A DNA stretch of 64,000 bases, from the NCBI RefSeq assembly GCF_001421015.2, contig NZ_CP013023.1, positions 1,977,501 through 2,041,500 of the forward strand, given 5' to 3'. The notes beneath the pieces are model-generated. The model saw nothing but the letters and a program-made list of their open reading frames with translations, did no database searches and was not told where the DNA came from. Within the stretch, counting starts at the first letter, position 1. Every line of letters begins with the position of its first letter. This DNA is from Paenibacillus bovis (GTDB lineage: Bacteria > Bacillota > Bacilli > Paenibacillales > Paenibacillaceae). Made by a program: the position numbers and the translations under genes. Positions 50,623-60,167 of this stretch are shown in pieces.

Positions 50623-51513
50623 ATGAAACTGATCTGGGTATGGCTGGAAGGGCTGCTGGCAGCTCTGCTGGCGGTTGGGTGGGTGGTATTGCATCAGGGC
50701 GCAGAAGAGCGTCACAAGCAGCTTGCTGAACTGCCGTTTGAAGTAATCAAGCTGCGACCTTTGCTGCCGGCAATGTTGTTATTTATCGAGAAAATCAGAT
50801 TTGCATCACGTTTTTCAGGGGTTTTTTATCGTATCCAGAGCTCTGTTCAAAAAGGATTTGGGGTCCATATGAGCGGAGAACGATCACTGCTGTATATTGC
50901 GGAAATGGCCGGCTATGTCTGGCTGCTGCTGACACTGGGATTTGTGCTGGCAGCTGTCAATGGAGGTAGTGGGACATGGCTCGGACTTGGAGCGATGCTG
51001 GCTGTTGTACTACCGGTCGCGTTATTTCGGGATCTGCAGAAAAAGGTTCAGGAGCGGGAGCAGGATATTCTGCTGGAGCTGCCCGAACTGCTCAACAAAA
51101 TTATTTTGCTCGTCGGAGCAGGAGAAACAGTGCAGCGTGCGATTGTACGCTGTGTCCAGCGCAAGCAGGAAAACGCGGCTAATCATCCGCTGTACAAAGA
51201 ACTTTTTCAAATGCTGAATGAGCTGGAAAATGGATATTCCTTTCAGCAGTCACTGGAGACATTCAGCAAGCGCTGTGGAGTGCAGGAAGTATCTGTTTTT
51301 ACAACGACGGTACTGCTGAACTTCCGTCGCGGTGGCGGAGAGTTCGGACTCGCGCTACGGGATCTGTCCCGTACACTCTGGGATAAGCGCAAGGCAGTAA
51401 GCCGTATGCGCGGGGAGCAGGCATCGTCCAAAATGGTATTTCCGATGGTAATGATTTTTGTGATTGTAATGATACTCGTTGGCACACCGGCATTTATGAT
51501 GATGAATATGTAG
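50623..51513 (+). CDS. tadC: TadC-like inner-membrane pilus protein (T2SSF domain)
   Basis: A 296-residue protein with an N-terminal helix, a middle helical pair and the T2SSF block LLELPELLNKIILLVGAGET (about 148-167). A hydrophobic C-terminus follows (MVFPMVMIFVIVMILVGTPAF). It is the partner of the preceding TadB-like protein. AAAGGAGGTGA lies directly before the ATG. Confidence 0.92.
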   Translation: MKLIWVWLEGLLAALLAVGWVVLHQGAEERHKQLAELPFEVIKLRPLLPAMLLFIEKIRFASRFSGVFYRIQSSVQKGFGVHMSGERSLLYIAEMAGYVWLLLTLGFVLAAVNGGSGTWLGLGAMLAVVLPVALFRDLQKKVQEREQDILLELPELLNKIILLVGAGETVQRAIVRCVQRKQENAANHPLYKELFQMLNELENGYSFQQSLETFSKRCGVQEVSVFTTTVLLNFRRGGGEFGLALRDLSRTLWDKRKAVSRMRGEQASSKMVFPMVMIFVIVMILVGTPAFMMMNM

Positions 51514-51524
51514 GAGGAAATAAA

Positions 51525-51722
51525 ATGACAAACATAATTAAGCAATCCTGGAATGGAATTCAAAACTTCTGGAAGGAAGAAGATGGAATCGGTACGCTCG
51601 AAATGGTATTGATCATTGCAGTTATCCTGATCATTGCTTTGGCTTTTAAATCAAAAATTACCGAAGTGGTTGATAACATGCTGAAGTACATGGGACAAAA
51701 AAGTGAAGAATTCAAAGCGTAA
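51525..51722 (+). CDS. flp: Flp-type pilin
   Basis: A 65-residue prepilin. A short charged leader ends EEDGIG, followed by TLEMVLIIAVILIIALAFKS. The Glu at position +3 after the putative G/T cleavage and the long hydrophobic helix are typical of Flp1-like pilins, which are cut by the TadV peptidase encoded in the same operon. The gene lies 11 bp after tadC. Its 3' end overlaps the next frame. Confidence 0.9.
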   Translation: MTNIIKQSWNGIQNFWKEEDGIGTLEMVLIIAVILIIALAFKSKITEVVDNMLKYMGQKSEEFKA

Positions 51723-52392
51723 TTTTCATCTTCAACGTCTCTGGAAAAACACAAAAGGGAGCTTCACGATTGAAGCTTCCCTCGTGTTTCCCATTATCCT
51801 GTTTACGACGCTGTTGATTCTGTTTTTCTGCATGTATCAATATCAGAACACCATGCTCAAGCAGGCATCGTCCAAAACGTCCGAGCGAGCAGCCTACTCC
51901 TGGGATAACAGCCACAAAGAACCGGTAACCGGTGCTTTTGCACAGGGAGAGAATGATGGATTGTACTGGCGTCTTACCCAGGATGATATGCTGAGTAAAT
52001 TATTCGGTTGGGCAGGAGCAGGTAGTTCAGCTGAGGTTTCCATTCCAGGAGGCAGCGGCGGATCATTGCCTACGGATAAATTATCTGCCGCTGCCTCCTG
52101 GGTTCCGGGGGGAATGAGTGGAAATATAACGTATAACAACGAACTAATGATCAGAAAGGTGAAGACTACACTCTCGCGTCCCGTATCTTTTGGCGCGCTG
52201 GAGCGGGAGCTTGGCCATCCTTTGCAAGCAGAAGTCAGCGCAGGGGCAGTGATTGTCGAACCTGTTGAATTTATCCGCAATGTGGAACTGCTTCGTTATT
52301 ACGGTGCCAAGGTATCAGGCAAATATGGAGGAGTATTCAATCTGGACCAGGCAGGAAGCATATTGAAGATGTTTGGCGGGCAGACTCCTTAG
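51703..52392 (+). CDS. TadE-like pseudopilin 1
   Basis: A 229-residue protein with an N-terminal pilin-like helix after NTKGSFTIEASLVFP (Glu after the predicted cleavage). An extracellular domain of about 180 residues follows. TadE-type minor pseudopilins help assemble Flp fibres. The start is a GTG inside the flp gene (20-bp overlap) with only a weak ribosome site (GGGACA), so the exact start is uncertain. Confidence 0.82.
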   Translation: MKNSKRNFHLQRLWKNTKGSFTIEASLVFPIILFTTLLILFFCMYQYQNTMLKQASSKTSERAAYSWDNSHKEPVTGAFAQGENDGLYWRLTQDDMLSKLFGWAGAGSSAEVSIPGGSGGSLPTDKLSAAASWVPGGMSGNITYNNELMIRKVKTTLSRPVSFGALERELGHPLQAEVSAGAVIVEPVEFIRNVELLRYYGAKVSGKYGGVFNLDQAGSILKMFGGQTP

Positions 52393-52427
52393 CGATCTGC
52401 CGGAATGAATCAGGAGTGTGAATCCCT

Positions 52428-54737
52428 TTGAGAAAAAGATTAACGAAGCAGCATATGCGCAGCTGTCTTGGAGCGCTGTGGTGCAGAGTAAGCGATACAC
52501 GCGGCGCCGTTACTATTTTTATGATTGTGGTGCTGGCGGGTGTATTCATGTTCACTGCCGTATTTATCGATTATTCCCGAATTGCGGCGATGGAAGTCCA
52601 ATCCGAGCGACTGACCCATGCAGTGGTCCGCTCGGTGATGTCGGCTTATGAACCCGAGTTTCAAAAAGACTACGGACTGTTTGCTTTTGGCGAATCGGAC
52701 GCTACCCAGCTGCTGGATACAGCACTAACAGAGAACTTTAACTATACCGATCAGGAAGACAGTTTCCATCTGATTCCGCTTCAGGCAGATCAGACCTCTA
52801 TCGAGCTGAGTCGCCCGCTTGGCAAGTACGATACATTTAATCAACAGATTCAGGAGGAGATGAAGTACAAGGCTCCTATCGATTTTACGATTGAAATTGT
52901 AGAAAAGATGCGTACCATGTCAGGCATTATGAAGGAAACGACTCAGACGGTATCGGTACTTAATAAAGTACGTAAACCTTATGAAGCCAGGGAAAAGGCG
53001 ATTGATAAACTGATTGCGCTGCAGAAAAAGACAGCTGATGAAGTGAAAGAGCTGGCCAAAATGATTATGTATCCGGCAGCCAGTTCGATTGCAGACAAAA
53101 ATGTCGGTTCGATCTCTTCGATCGCACAAATTGCCGCGCAGTTCAAAAACTATACCGATCTGATCTCCGAAGATAAAAAGCGCAAGAAGAAAGACAAGCC
53201 GCGGATCAATACAGCCAAAATCGCTGCCTATAAAAGCCGCTCATCTTCACTGCTGCTGAAAATACCTTCCAAAGTTGAAACGCTGCTGGAGACTCACAAG
53301 CATACATACAGTGAAGGTATAGATCTAATGTCCGACATTCGAGGGTATAACCAGAAAATAGCGGATATTATTCAGGAAGAGAAGAATCGCTCTGCCAATG
53401 CATCCTATGATAAAGTCAGTGGTGCCAAAATACCCGGCAGTACAGCCAAAGGTGATGCTGGTGCAGAACAGCAGCTGGCAGAACTGCGCAAAAATCTGGA
53501 TCAGCTGGTTCTTTCTTCGGATCTGTTAAACCGGATGGAAGCATCAGTGAAATCCCAGCAAACAGACTATACAGCTATATCCCAATCTGTAAAAAGTCTG
53601 GTTACGGAAGCCGGCCAACAGATCACACTTACATCCGGTAGTGCTTCCTCTCTCAAAAACAGCACTATTCGTACCGCTCGTCTGCTGCAGACCTATCTGG
53701 ATAACTATTCAGGCAGTGCACCCGAAGGAACCATCGGCAAAATCGAAAAGGAATTGGCTGCTGCGCGTGCAGGTACAGACAGCATTTCCAAAGATGAAGC
53801 CAAAGCTGAAAAAGATATGAAAAAAGCCGAGCTAATGCTGGGCGGGATTGCCGGTATAGGGGCTGCCGCTGACGTAGTCGCCCAAGATTTTAGCGAAGTA
53901 AATGGCTACTACGAGGAAAGTCTGAATTTCAACAGCAGCGTTGGCGGTGAGCAATCAAAGGTCAAGCTGGATAAAGATCCATATGACGAAAGTCAAAAGT
54001 CTATGGATGCGATGGATGTTATTTTCGGCGGTGTATCCGAATCACTCATGAATGGACGCAATGAATTTTTCCAGAATGAATATGCTATTCATTATTTTGA
54101 GCCATTTGATATTACCTTTTTCCGCAATATGGCGGAGAGTTTCCAAAATGGAGACGGTAATCAGGCAGCAGATGCCCTTGCAGAAGTGGATGTCTCCAAA
54201 CTGGTCCAGGAGTTTGCAGTAGAACATCAGCAGGTTGAATATATTATTTATGGATTTAACGATGTGACAGCCAATCTTACAGCAGCCTATAGCGAAATTT
54301 TTGGCGTCCGACTGGCGATCCGTACCGCAGAAGGACTGGTGAAAAGTGCCAAACTTGGACATCCGCTCGCTGTATTGGCAGCAGGAGTGGCTTATGGAGT
54401 AGAGATGGCGATCAAGGATATGATTGATCTATTTACCAAAGGACATACCGATCTATCCGCCTATATGAAAGTGCCTTTTGAATACCGTGATTATTTGAGA
54501 TTGTTTTTGCTGCAAACGAATAATGAAAAGAAAATGTCACGTATGCTTGCGCTCATTCGGTTTGGAACCAAAATCAATCCGGCCGAGCGAAATACGTACG
54601 CATCAGCTCATGTGCGAACAGGAATGAGAATCTGGTTCCTGCCGGGAGTCATGAAGATGCTGAAAACAGGACAGGCGGATAGCTCCGTGGAACAGGGTGT
54701 GTATTATGCAGACAAACAGGCAGACTACGGATACTAA
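52428..54737 (+). CDS. Large TadG-like pilus-associated protein
   Basis: A 769-residue protein. An N-terminal membrane helix follows DTRGAVTIFMIVVLAGVFMF (about residues 23-55), then a very long Lys/Glu/Ala-rich, largely helical extracellular part with coiled-coil character (about 150-480). A more hydrophobic segment lies near 620-650. The TRGAVTIF block matches the conserved start of TadG-type proteins, but the length is well above the usual 400-450. It may be a stalk or tip protein (inference). The start is TTG with AGGAG eleven bases upstream. Confidence 0.75.
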   Translation: MRKRLTKQHMRSCLGALWCRVSDTRGAVTIFMIVVLAGVFMFTAVFIDYSRIAAMEVQSERLTHAVVRSVMSAYEPEFQKDYGLFAFGESDATQLLDTALTENFNYTDQEDSFHLIPLQADQTSIELSRPLGKYDTFNQQIQEEMKYKAPIDFTIEIVEKMRTMSGIMKETTQTVSVLNKVRKPYEAREKAIDKLIALQKKTADEVKELAKMIMYPAASSIADKNVGSISSIAQIAAQFKNYTDLISEDKKRKKKDKPRINTAKIAAYKSRSSSLLLKIPSKVETLLETHKHTYSEGIDLMSDIRGYNQKIADIIQEEKNRSANASYDKVSGAKIPGSTAKGDAGAEQQLAELRKNLDQLVLSSDLLNRMEASVKSQQTDYTAISQSVKSLVTEAGQQITLTSGSASSLKNSTIRTARLLQTYLDNYSGSAPEGTIGKIEKELAAARAGTDSISKDEAKAEKDMKKAELMLGGIAGIGAAADVVAQDFSEVNGYYEESLNFNSSVGGEQSKVKLDKDPYDESQKSMDAMDVIFGGVSESLMNGRNEFFQNEYAIHYFEPFDITFFRNMAESFQNGDGNQAADALAEVDVSKLVQEFAVEHQQVEYIIYGFNDVTANLTAAYSEIFGVRLAIRTAEGLVKSAKLGHPLAVLAAGVAYGVEMAIKDMIDLFTKGHTDLSAYMKVPFEYRDYLRLFLLQTNNEKKMSRMLALIRFGTKINPAERNTYASAHVRTGMRIWFLPGVMKMLKTGQADSSVEQGVYYADKQADYGY

Positions 54738-55842
54738 ACAGAAAGAAGTTGCATTGCAGCCGATAGGTATATTGGATCGTCAATCCCGATTTGTAGCACA
54801 GCATTCCAGGCAGCCACACCATCTATCGAATGAAATCCAAATTCATAATCATCATAAACAGAATCAACCGTATAGGGATAGGGGCATATTTCGGATCATT
54901 CCTTTTCCATCCAATCTTAAAAAGGAAGAGCGCGGCAGTATTGTACTGGAAGCGGCGATGGTACTGCCTATTTTCCTGTTTGTTGCAGTCTTTCTTGTAT
55001 ATCTGGTTCAAATGACGCTGGTATCTACCGCTCTTAACAATGTCACTTCCGACACGGCAAGATACGTGGCAACGCATATGTATCCTGTACAAAAAGCTTC
55101 AGAAGCTATAGGAGAAAGTTCTGTCATGCCCAAGCTGAGCCTGAGCGAACTTGCCTCAAAGTATGAAGGAGCCTTTCCATCGCCAATCAATGAGTGGATG
55201 ATGGAGGCTGCCAGCGGTGGAGACGCCAAGATTGAACAATTAAAAAATCAAGCTGCCGCCGCTGTACTCGATGCAGCGATCAAGCCGCTTATTCAGCAAA
55301 TTGCTTCCGATAATCGAATTGATTACAACCGGATTCATATTACAGAAGTAACCGTACCTGATCTGACCAGCAAAACAAATCCTTATTTTGGGATTGAGAT
55401 TGAATATGAGCTTCCTTTTCGGGTACCGCTTATTTTCAAACCTATCGTACTGCAATCACGGTCGACGGAGCGTCTGTGGATTGGAGATACCAGAGAGTTT
55501 GGAGAAGCTGCCCAGAAGGAGACGGCGGAACAGACCGGAGTAAAAGTAGTCTCGGTTCCACAGCCAGCACATCCTGAATCGATGATTTCCATCAAGGCTA
55601 CAGCACCTCCAAATTCAGTGGTCGGTCTGGAGATTCACTACAAAAGTGGAGAAAGCACAGCAAAAGGATTGGGGCAAGCTGTTGCCGATGCAGAAGGGAA
55701 TATCGACTGGACCTGGAAAATTCCATCGAGTGCAACAGCCGGCTGGGCAACCTATGTGTTAACGACAGCAGATGGGCAGAAAATCCGGGGAACATTCCAG
55801 ATTGCACCTTATGATGGCAGGCCGGTTATTGCAGATTCTTGA
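54706..55842 (+). CDS. TadE-like pseudopilin 2 with N-terminal extension
   Basis: A 378-residue protein. About 75 polar, His- and Gln-rich residues precede a TadE-like signal/helix (KKEERGSIVLEAAMVLPIFLF) and a beta-rich extracellular domain of about 280 residues. TadE proteins normally begin near the helix, so the long cytoplasmic extension is unusual. GGGTG lies eight bases before the ATG, and the gene overlaps the preceding one by 32 bp. Confidence 0.8.
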   Translation: MQTNRQTTDTKQKEVALQPIGILDRQSRFVAQHSRQPHHLSNEIQIHNHHKQNQPYRDRGIFRIIPFPSNLKKEERGSIVLEAAMVLPIFLFVAVFLVYLVQMTLVSTALNNVTSDTARYVATHMYPVQKASEAIGESSVMPKLSLSELASKYEGAFPSPINEWMMEAASGGDAKIEQLKNQAAAAVLDAAIKPLIQQIASDNRIDYNRIHITEVTVPDLTSKTNPYFGIEIEYELPFRVPLIFKPIVLQSRSTERLWIGDTREFGEAAQKETAEQTGVKVVSVPQPAHPESMISIKATAPPNSVVGLEIHYKSGESTAKGLGQAVADAEGNIDWTWKIPSSATAGWATYVLTTADGQKIRGTFQIAPYDGRPVIADS

Positions 55843-55885
55843 GATCGCAGGATGAAGACAGGATAGCAAAGGGGATTACAGAAGT

Positions 55886-56395
55886 ATGGAAAGCATGTTT
55901 ATTGGTGGAGGTATTTTTGTATTATGGGCATTTTGGACGGATATCCGGGCGCGTAAAATCCCTAACTTTCTCAATATATTATTTATGATTAGCGGTCTGG
56001 CGTATCATCTGGCATCAGAGCGCTGGGAAGGCCTGCTATTTGCAGGCAAAGGTTTTGCGCTTGGATTTGGCATTATGCTGCTGCTGTATGCCTTTCGGGC
56101 TGTCGGAGCAGGCGATGTGAAGCTTTTTGGCGGGATTGGCGCGTGGTTTGGCATTGGTATGACAGCTCAGATCTTGATGTACTCGATTGTTTTCGCGGGT
56201 GTGATTGGTCTGGTTATTATGCTGTGGCGGCGCGAGACGATTGTGCGCATGCGCAGGGTATTATGGAAAGTTACAGGAGCCTTGCTGTGGAAGCAGCCGC
56301 TGCGCGCTACCCCGGAAGAGCAGAAGCAGTATCTTACGTTTCCTTTTATGGCGGCTGTACTGCCCAGTGTAATTTTTTGTTATTGGTATATTTAA
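55886..56395 (+). CDS. tadV: Prepilin peptidase, A24 family (TadV/CpaA)
   Basis: A 169-residue polytopic membrane aspartic peptidase. The two catalytic Asp residues are in FWTDIRARKIPN (about 19) and GAGDVKLFGG (about 75). It cleaves the Flp and TadE leaders. The N-methylation domain of larger PilD-type enzymes is absent, as in TadV. Confidence 0.93.
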   Translation: MESMFIGGGIFVLWAFWTDIRARKIPNFLNILFMISGLAYHLASERWEGLLFAGKGFALGFGIMLLLYAFRAVGAGDVKLFGGIGAWFGIGMTAQILMYSIVFAGVIGLVIMLWRRETIVRMRRVLWKVTGALLWKQPLRATPEEQKQYLTFPFMAAVLPSVIFCYWYI

Positions 56396-56430
56396 GTCTG
56401 GATGTCTAAAGGAGTAGAGGTGGAAAAATC

Positions 56431-58410
56431 ATGGAAACATTAACACAGGATTTTATTCAGGATGGCAAAACCTATATGACGGTTGATCGTGAGCAGGGAT
56501 TTCAACAAAGTGATCTGAGCAAAACACAGACCGGGATGATGTTATCCTCACGGATTCGGGGAATACTGCAGCTCCATCTGCATGAAGTCAATATGAAGGC
56601 GGTACTGCGTTACGATATCAGTGGCAAAAAAATGCTGCGGCACTGTCTGCAGAGTGAACCGATGGGCATTGCCGAATATTTGGGACTGCTTCTGCAAATC
56701 GTATCCACACTGGAAGAAAGCAGTCAGTATATGCTGTCACTTCCCAACTATGTGCTGGATGAACAGTATATGTTTGTAGATGGAACGCTTCAGGCAGGAG
56801 GATTGTATCTGACCTACGTGCCTTCTCTGGAAATGCTCACGGATGAACCGGTACAGTCGATTCTGAGCAGACTGGCTTCGCGCTGGATGGCTTATGTATC
56901 GGAGCTAACAGGCAACAAGGTGCAGCGTATTCTCAAATACTGTCAGAACGATAACTTTACCTTGCAGGAACTAAAATTGCTGCTGCTGGAGCTTCTTGCA
57001 GATTATCAGCAGCATCCGGTAACAGAGTCGTATACCGGATATAACAGCGGACATGCAGGATATTCGGCGCCGAACAGTGCTTACCGATCAGACTCAACTG
57101 CCCAGCCAGAACGTATATCGGCTGCAGGTAGTCATGCGCCAACCGAACATGCAGCCAGGGAAGCTGCGCATTATTCACAGACAAATAACCCGCGGCATAA
57201 CCCTGATGCTGCTAATTCGGGAGCGGCAAATCCGGTGCTTCAACATCTGCGAAACCAGCGAAATACTTCTGCCTCTGCCGCAGAACGTCCGGATAAAAGA
57301 ATAATCAATCCAGCCTTTGCAGCGTCTATGCCGGCAGCAGGCAGCAATGGTAAGCAGCAGGGCATATCAGCCGATCCATCTACATTATTTGCAGCGGCAG
57401 GTAATCGGTCGCGTTTGCAGACAGCATCGGCATTATCCGAGACAGCTCCTGATGATGCGGAAGAGTCAAATGCAAAGCCTCTTTCTTCTGCTCATCGCAC
57501 CTATCTGCTGGCAGGAGGAGCACTACTGATCGCTATGATCTGGAGATTCGGTTATCTGGAACACGGCAATGATATGATGCTCTACGGTTGTACGGCTATT
57601 ACCATAGCAGTCGGTATTTTGATTTATATGATAATTAAAGGAAAATTATCCGGAGCCAACAAGCTCAAACTGCCTGTATTGCATAAATCCAAACAAGAGG
57701 ATGAAGAATACGGAAGCGAGAGTTGGCGCTGGAATTCTGAACCAGCCACAGCAGATGGTCTCGCAATGGCTGCTGCGGCAGGCATAGGATATGGAGCTCA
57801 TTCTAATCCTGTCAGTCAGCGAGACCAGAGTATTGCTGCTATTTTCGGTGGAGAGTCTTCCAGACAAACAGGACAATATCAGGATCGTGCCTCTACGTCC
57901 TCTCATGAAGTGAGAACCGATAATGGTAGCAGAATAACAGAACAGCAATATTACTCGTCTTCTCAGGTATCCCAGGGCTCTCCTCATCAGACAGTATCAG
58001 GATTCGGCGAATCTATTCCGGATACTGGGTTGCTGTCTTCCCATATGGCGACAGTCCTTCTGGATGAATCGTCTGCTATGTCTTCCCATGGAGCATCCAA
58101 AATGTTTCAGGGCTATCTGGAACGCAGGGAACTCGATGGGATGCAGACCGAGCCTATTCGTCTGACGCCAGGTACTTTTGTTATTGGACGTGCGGAGGAA
58201 GGTGTAGATTACTACGAGAAATCAGTAGGTACTTCGCGTAATCACGTCGAACTGGAAATCAGTGATCAACAGATTCTAATCAAGGATCTGAGCTCACGAA
58301 ATGGTACGTTGCTGGGCAGTGAACCGCTGGTACCCTACAAAACGTATCCGATGCAGAACGGAGATTCTTTTACAATTGCAAGAGCTGTATTTACATTGCG
58401 CCTGGCTTAG
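56431..58410 (+). CDS. FHA-domain protein with N-terminal DUF6382-like domain and two membrane helices
   Basis: A 659-residue protein. N-terminal conserved domain (about 1-195, DUF6382-like), a low-complexity Ser/Gln/Ala-rich linker, two transmembrane helices (about 355-375 and 380-400), a second polar linker and a C-terminal FHA domain (about 570-659) with the phosphothreonine-binding signatures IGRAEEG, SRNHVEL and SSRNGTLL. FHA domains read phosphothreonine, so Ser/Thr kinase control of pilus assembly is a plausible inference. It is the last gene of the tad operon, 35 bp after tadV, and is followed by a terminator at 58667. Confidence 0.85.
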   Translation: METLTQDFIQDGKTYMTVDREQGFQQSDLSKTQTGMMLSSRIRGILQLHLHEVNMKAVLRYDISGKKMLRHCLQSEPMGIAEYLGLLLQIVSTLEESSQYMLSLPNYVLDEQYMFVDGTLQAGGLYLTYVPSLEMLTDEPVQSILSRLASRWMAYVSELTGNKVQRILKYCQNDNFTLQELKLLLLELLADYQQHPVTESYTGYNSGHAGYSAPNSAYRSDSTAQPERISAAGSHAPTEHAAREAAHYSQTNNPRHNPDAANSGAANPVLQHLRNQRNTSASAAERPDKRIINPAFAASMPAAGSNGKQQGISADPSTLFAAAGNRSRLQTASALSETAPDDAEESNAKPLSSAHRTYLLAGGALLIAMIWRFGYLEHGNDMMLYGCTAITIAVGILIYMIIKGKLSGANKLKLPVLHKSKQEDEEYGSESWRWNSEPATADGLAMAAAAGIGYGAHSNPVSQRDQSIAAIFGGESSRQTGQYQDRASTSSHEVRTDNGSRITEQQYYSSSQVSQGSPHQTVSGFGESIPDTGLLSSHMATVLLDESSAMSSHGASKMFQGYLERRELDGMQTEPIRLTPGTFVIGRAEEGVDYYEKSVGTSRNHVELEISDQQILIKDLSSRNGTLLGSEPLVPYKTYPMQNGDSFTIARAVFTLRLA

Positions 58411-58666
58411 CTGTCGTATGGCACAATAATGGGATATGTTAAGTTTTTATCAACGGGTTATTCAGAATAATCGGAGAAATAAAAAAGTGCAGAGATGAAT
58501 CAGACAGATCTACCTGCATAGTCTATATCGCTTAGAAAGAGACAGGTACGATCAGGCAATAAAGTAGCCAGGCAGATATATAAGCAATAGATAAATAGAT
58601 AGTATAGGACAAACTATAGAACACCATAAATCCCAACTATTCATATGAATCGCGCAGGAAATAAAT
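58411..58666. other. Intergenic region after the Tad operon, no gene seen
   Basis: Moderately AT-rich sequence leading to the shared terminator. No start codon with a ribosome site, RNA gene or repeat was recognised. Confidence 0.5.
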
Positions 58667-58712
58667 AAAAGCCGCCAATCCAGTATAAGTCTGCTGAATT
58701 GGCGGCTTTTGA
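58667..58712. terminator. Bidirectional terminator of the Tad operon
   Basis: AAAAGCCGCCAAT / ATTGGCGGCTTTT perfect 13-bp stem with an 18-base loop, between the FHA gene and the converging epimerase-like gene. Confidence 0.88.
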
Positions 58713-58820
58713 TTAATGCGGCTGTCGATCAATTTTCGATTAATAAGGATAACTCTTATATTCCTTGTAAGTTATTTATCCTTGCAATGGCCAAGTCGAT
58801 CTACATAATTAACAAGCAGA

Positions 58821-59744
58821 TCAGGCATGTGATGGTTCCGAGCTTTTCTTTCCTTCCAGATCGGCGATCGCTGATTCGATAGTCGGGAATTTATACGTAA
58901 AACCGTGATCCAGCGCTTTCTGGGGAATAACACGCTGGCCCTGCAGCAGGACGACCGATAATTCACCCAGCACCGGCTTGATCAGCAGGGAAGGAACATG
59001 GAACCAGTGTGGACGATGCAGCACTTTACTCAGGGCAGTACCCAGTTCGGCATAACGCACCGGTCCCGGACAAGAAGCATTTACCGGTCCGCTGACTTCT
59101 TTGTTCATTACGCAAAAGTCGATCAGTCTTACCATGTCGTCAATATGAATCCACGATACCCACTGCTTGCCCGAGCCGATTTTGCCACCTGCATACATGC
59201 GATACGGAAGCGTCATTAGAGGATAGACACCGGCATCTTTACCGAATACCAGACTCACCCGCAGCTTGATCAACCGCACATCCTTGATACTATCGGCTAC
59301 CGCTTCCCATTGCTCCGCCAGACTGGAAGGAAAATTCATCGTTCTCCGTTCACTGCTTTCGTCAAACGTCTCGTCCTGGGAAGTACCGTATACAGCCATG
59401 GCACTCGCCTGCACTACGACTTCTGGTTTGCGCTCCAGCTGTTCCAGCGTTTTGGATACAATATTAACCGTACGCATACGTGATTCGACCAGCTCCAGCT
59501 TGGTTTTGGTGCTCCAGCGCTGGTTAAGCGATTCGCCTGCCAGATTGACGATAGCATCGACACCTTCCAGCTGCTTGGGATTCTGCTCCATGTCTTCCCA
59601 GGTAATATATTTAATTGCTGGATCTGTTTTTTTATCTTTGGTAATTTTGCGTGTGACAATGGTAATCGTATGACCCTGCTGCTGCCAAAAAGGCACAAGA
59701 TGACTTCCTACAAATCCGGTACCACCACATACTACAATATTCAT
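58821..59744 (-). CDS. TIGR01777-family NAD(P)-dependent epimerase-like protein
   Basis: A 307-residue extended short-chain dehydrogenase fold with the Rossmann motif GGTGFVGSHL (7-16). Characteristic family segments are VNLAGESLNQRWSTKTK and RVSLVFGKDAGVYPLM, followed by a C-terminal DUF1731-like segment ending in QRVIPQKALDHGFTYKFP. Members such as YfhF/YfcH have no defined substrate. The gene is alone, and GAGG lies seven bases upstream of the start. Confidence 0.9.
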   Translation of the reverse strand: MNIVVCGGTGFVGSHLVPFWQQQGHTITIVTRKITKDKKTDPAIKYITWEDMEQNPKQLEGVDAIVNLAGESLNQRWSTKTKLELVESRMRTVNIVSKTLEQLERKPEVVVQASAMAVYGTSQDETFDESSERRTMNFPSSLAEQWEAVADSIKDVRLIKLRVSLVFGKDAGVYPLMTLPYRMYAGGKIGSGKQWVSWIHIDDMVRLIDFCVMNKEVSGPVNASCPGPVRYAELGTALSKVLHRPHWFHVPSLLIKPVLGELSVVLLQGQRVIPQKALDHGFTYKFPTIESAIADLEGKKSSEPSHA

Positions 59745-60167
59745 AAATGGGCCTCCTCGGTAAAATGATTTACTATTTATATGGATTAAGAAATGCAGGG
59801 GAATCAGTCAATCCGTTGTTGTCATACACCCTGTTCTTAAATACATCCTATGCTACCTGTTATTCGTACATCTGCTTTCCTCTAAAATAAAATACATACC
59901 AATTCAGTAAACAGTCCCGATATGATTAGTACAAAAATACATTCTACTCATTATTAACCATTATCCGTCACTGTGCTCTGCTAAAATAAATCCAGCGTAG
60001 TTTAAACTTGCTTTTCAACAAGTCTTTCTACATTTCTACACATTTCCTGTAGGATCATCGCGTATCTTAATCAAGTATTCATCGCATCATTCTAGATTTA
60101 TTTATCTATTCACGTTAAAATAGGTTGGATTCGCGAAGAACAGGCACATTTAAGGGGGAAATTTATC
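59745..60167. other. Intergenic region, no gene seen
   Basis: A 423-bp AT-rich spacer between divergent genes. It holds the ribosome sites of both but no clear consensus promoter, RNA gene or repeat. Confidence 0.5.
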
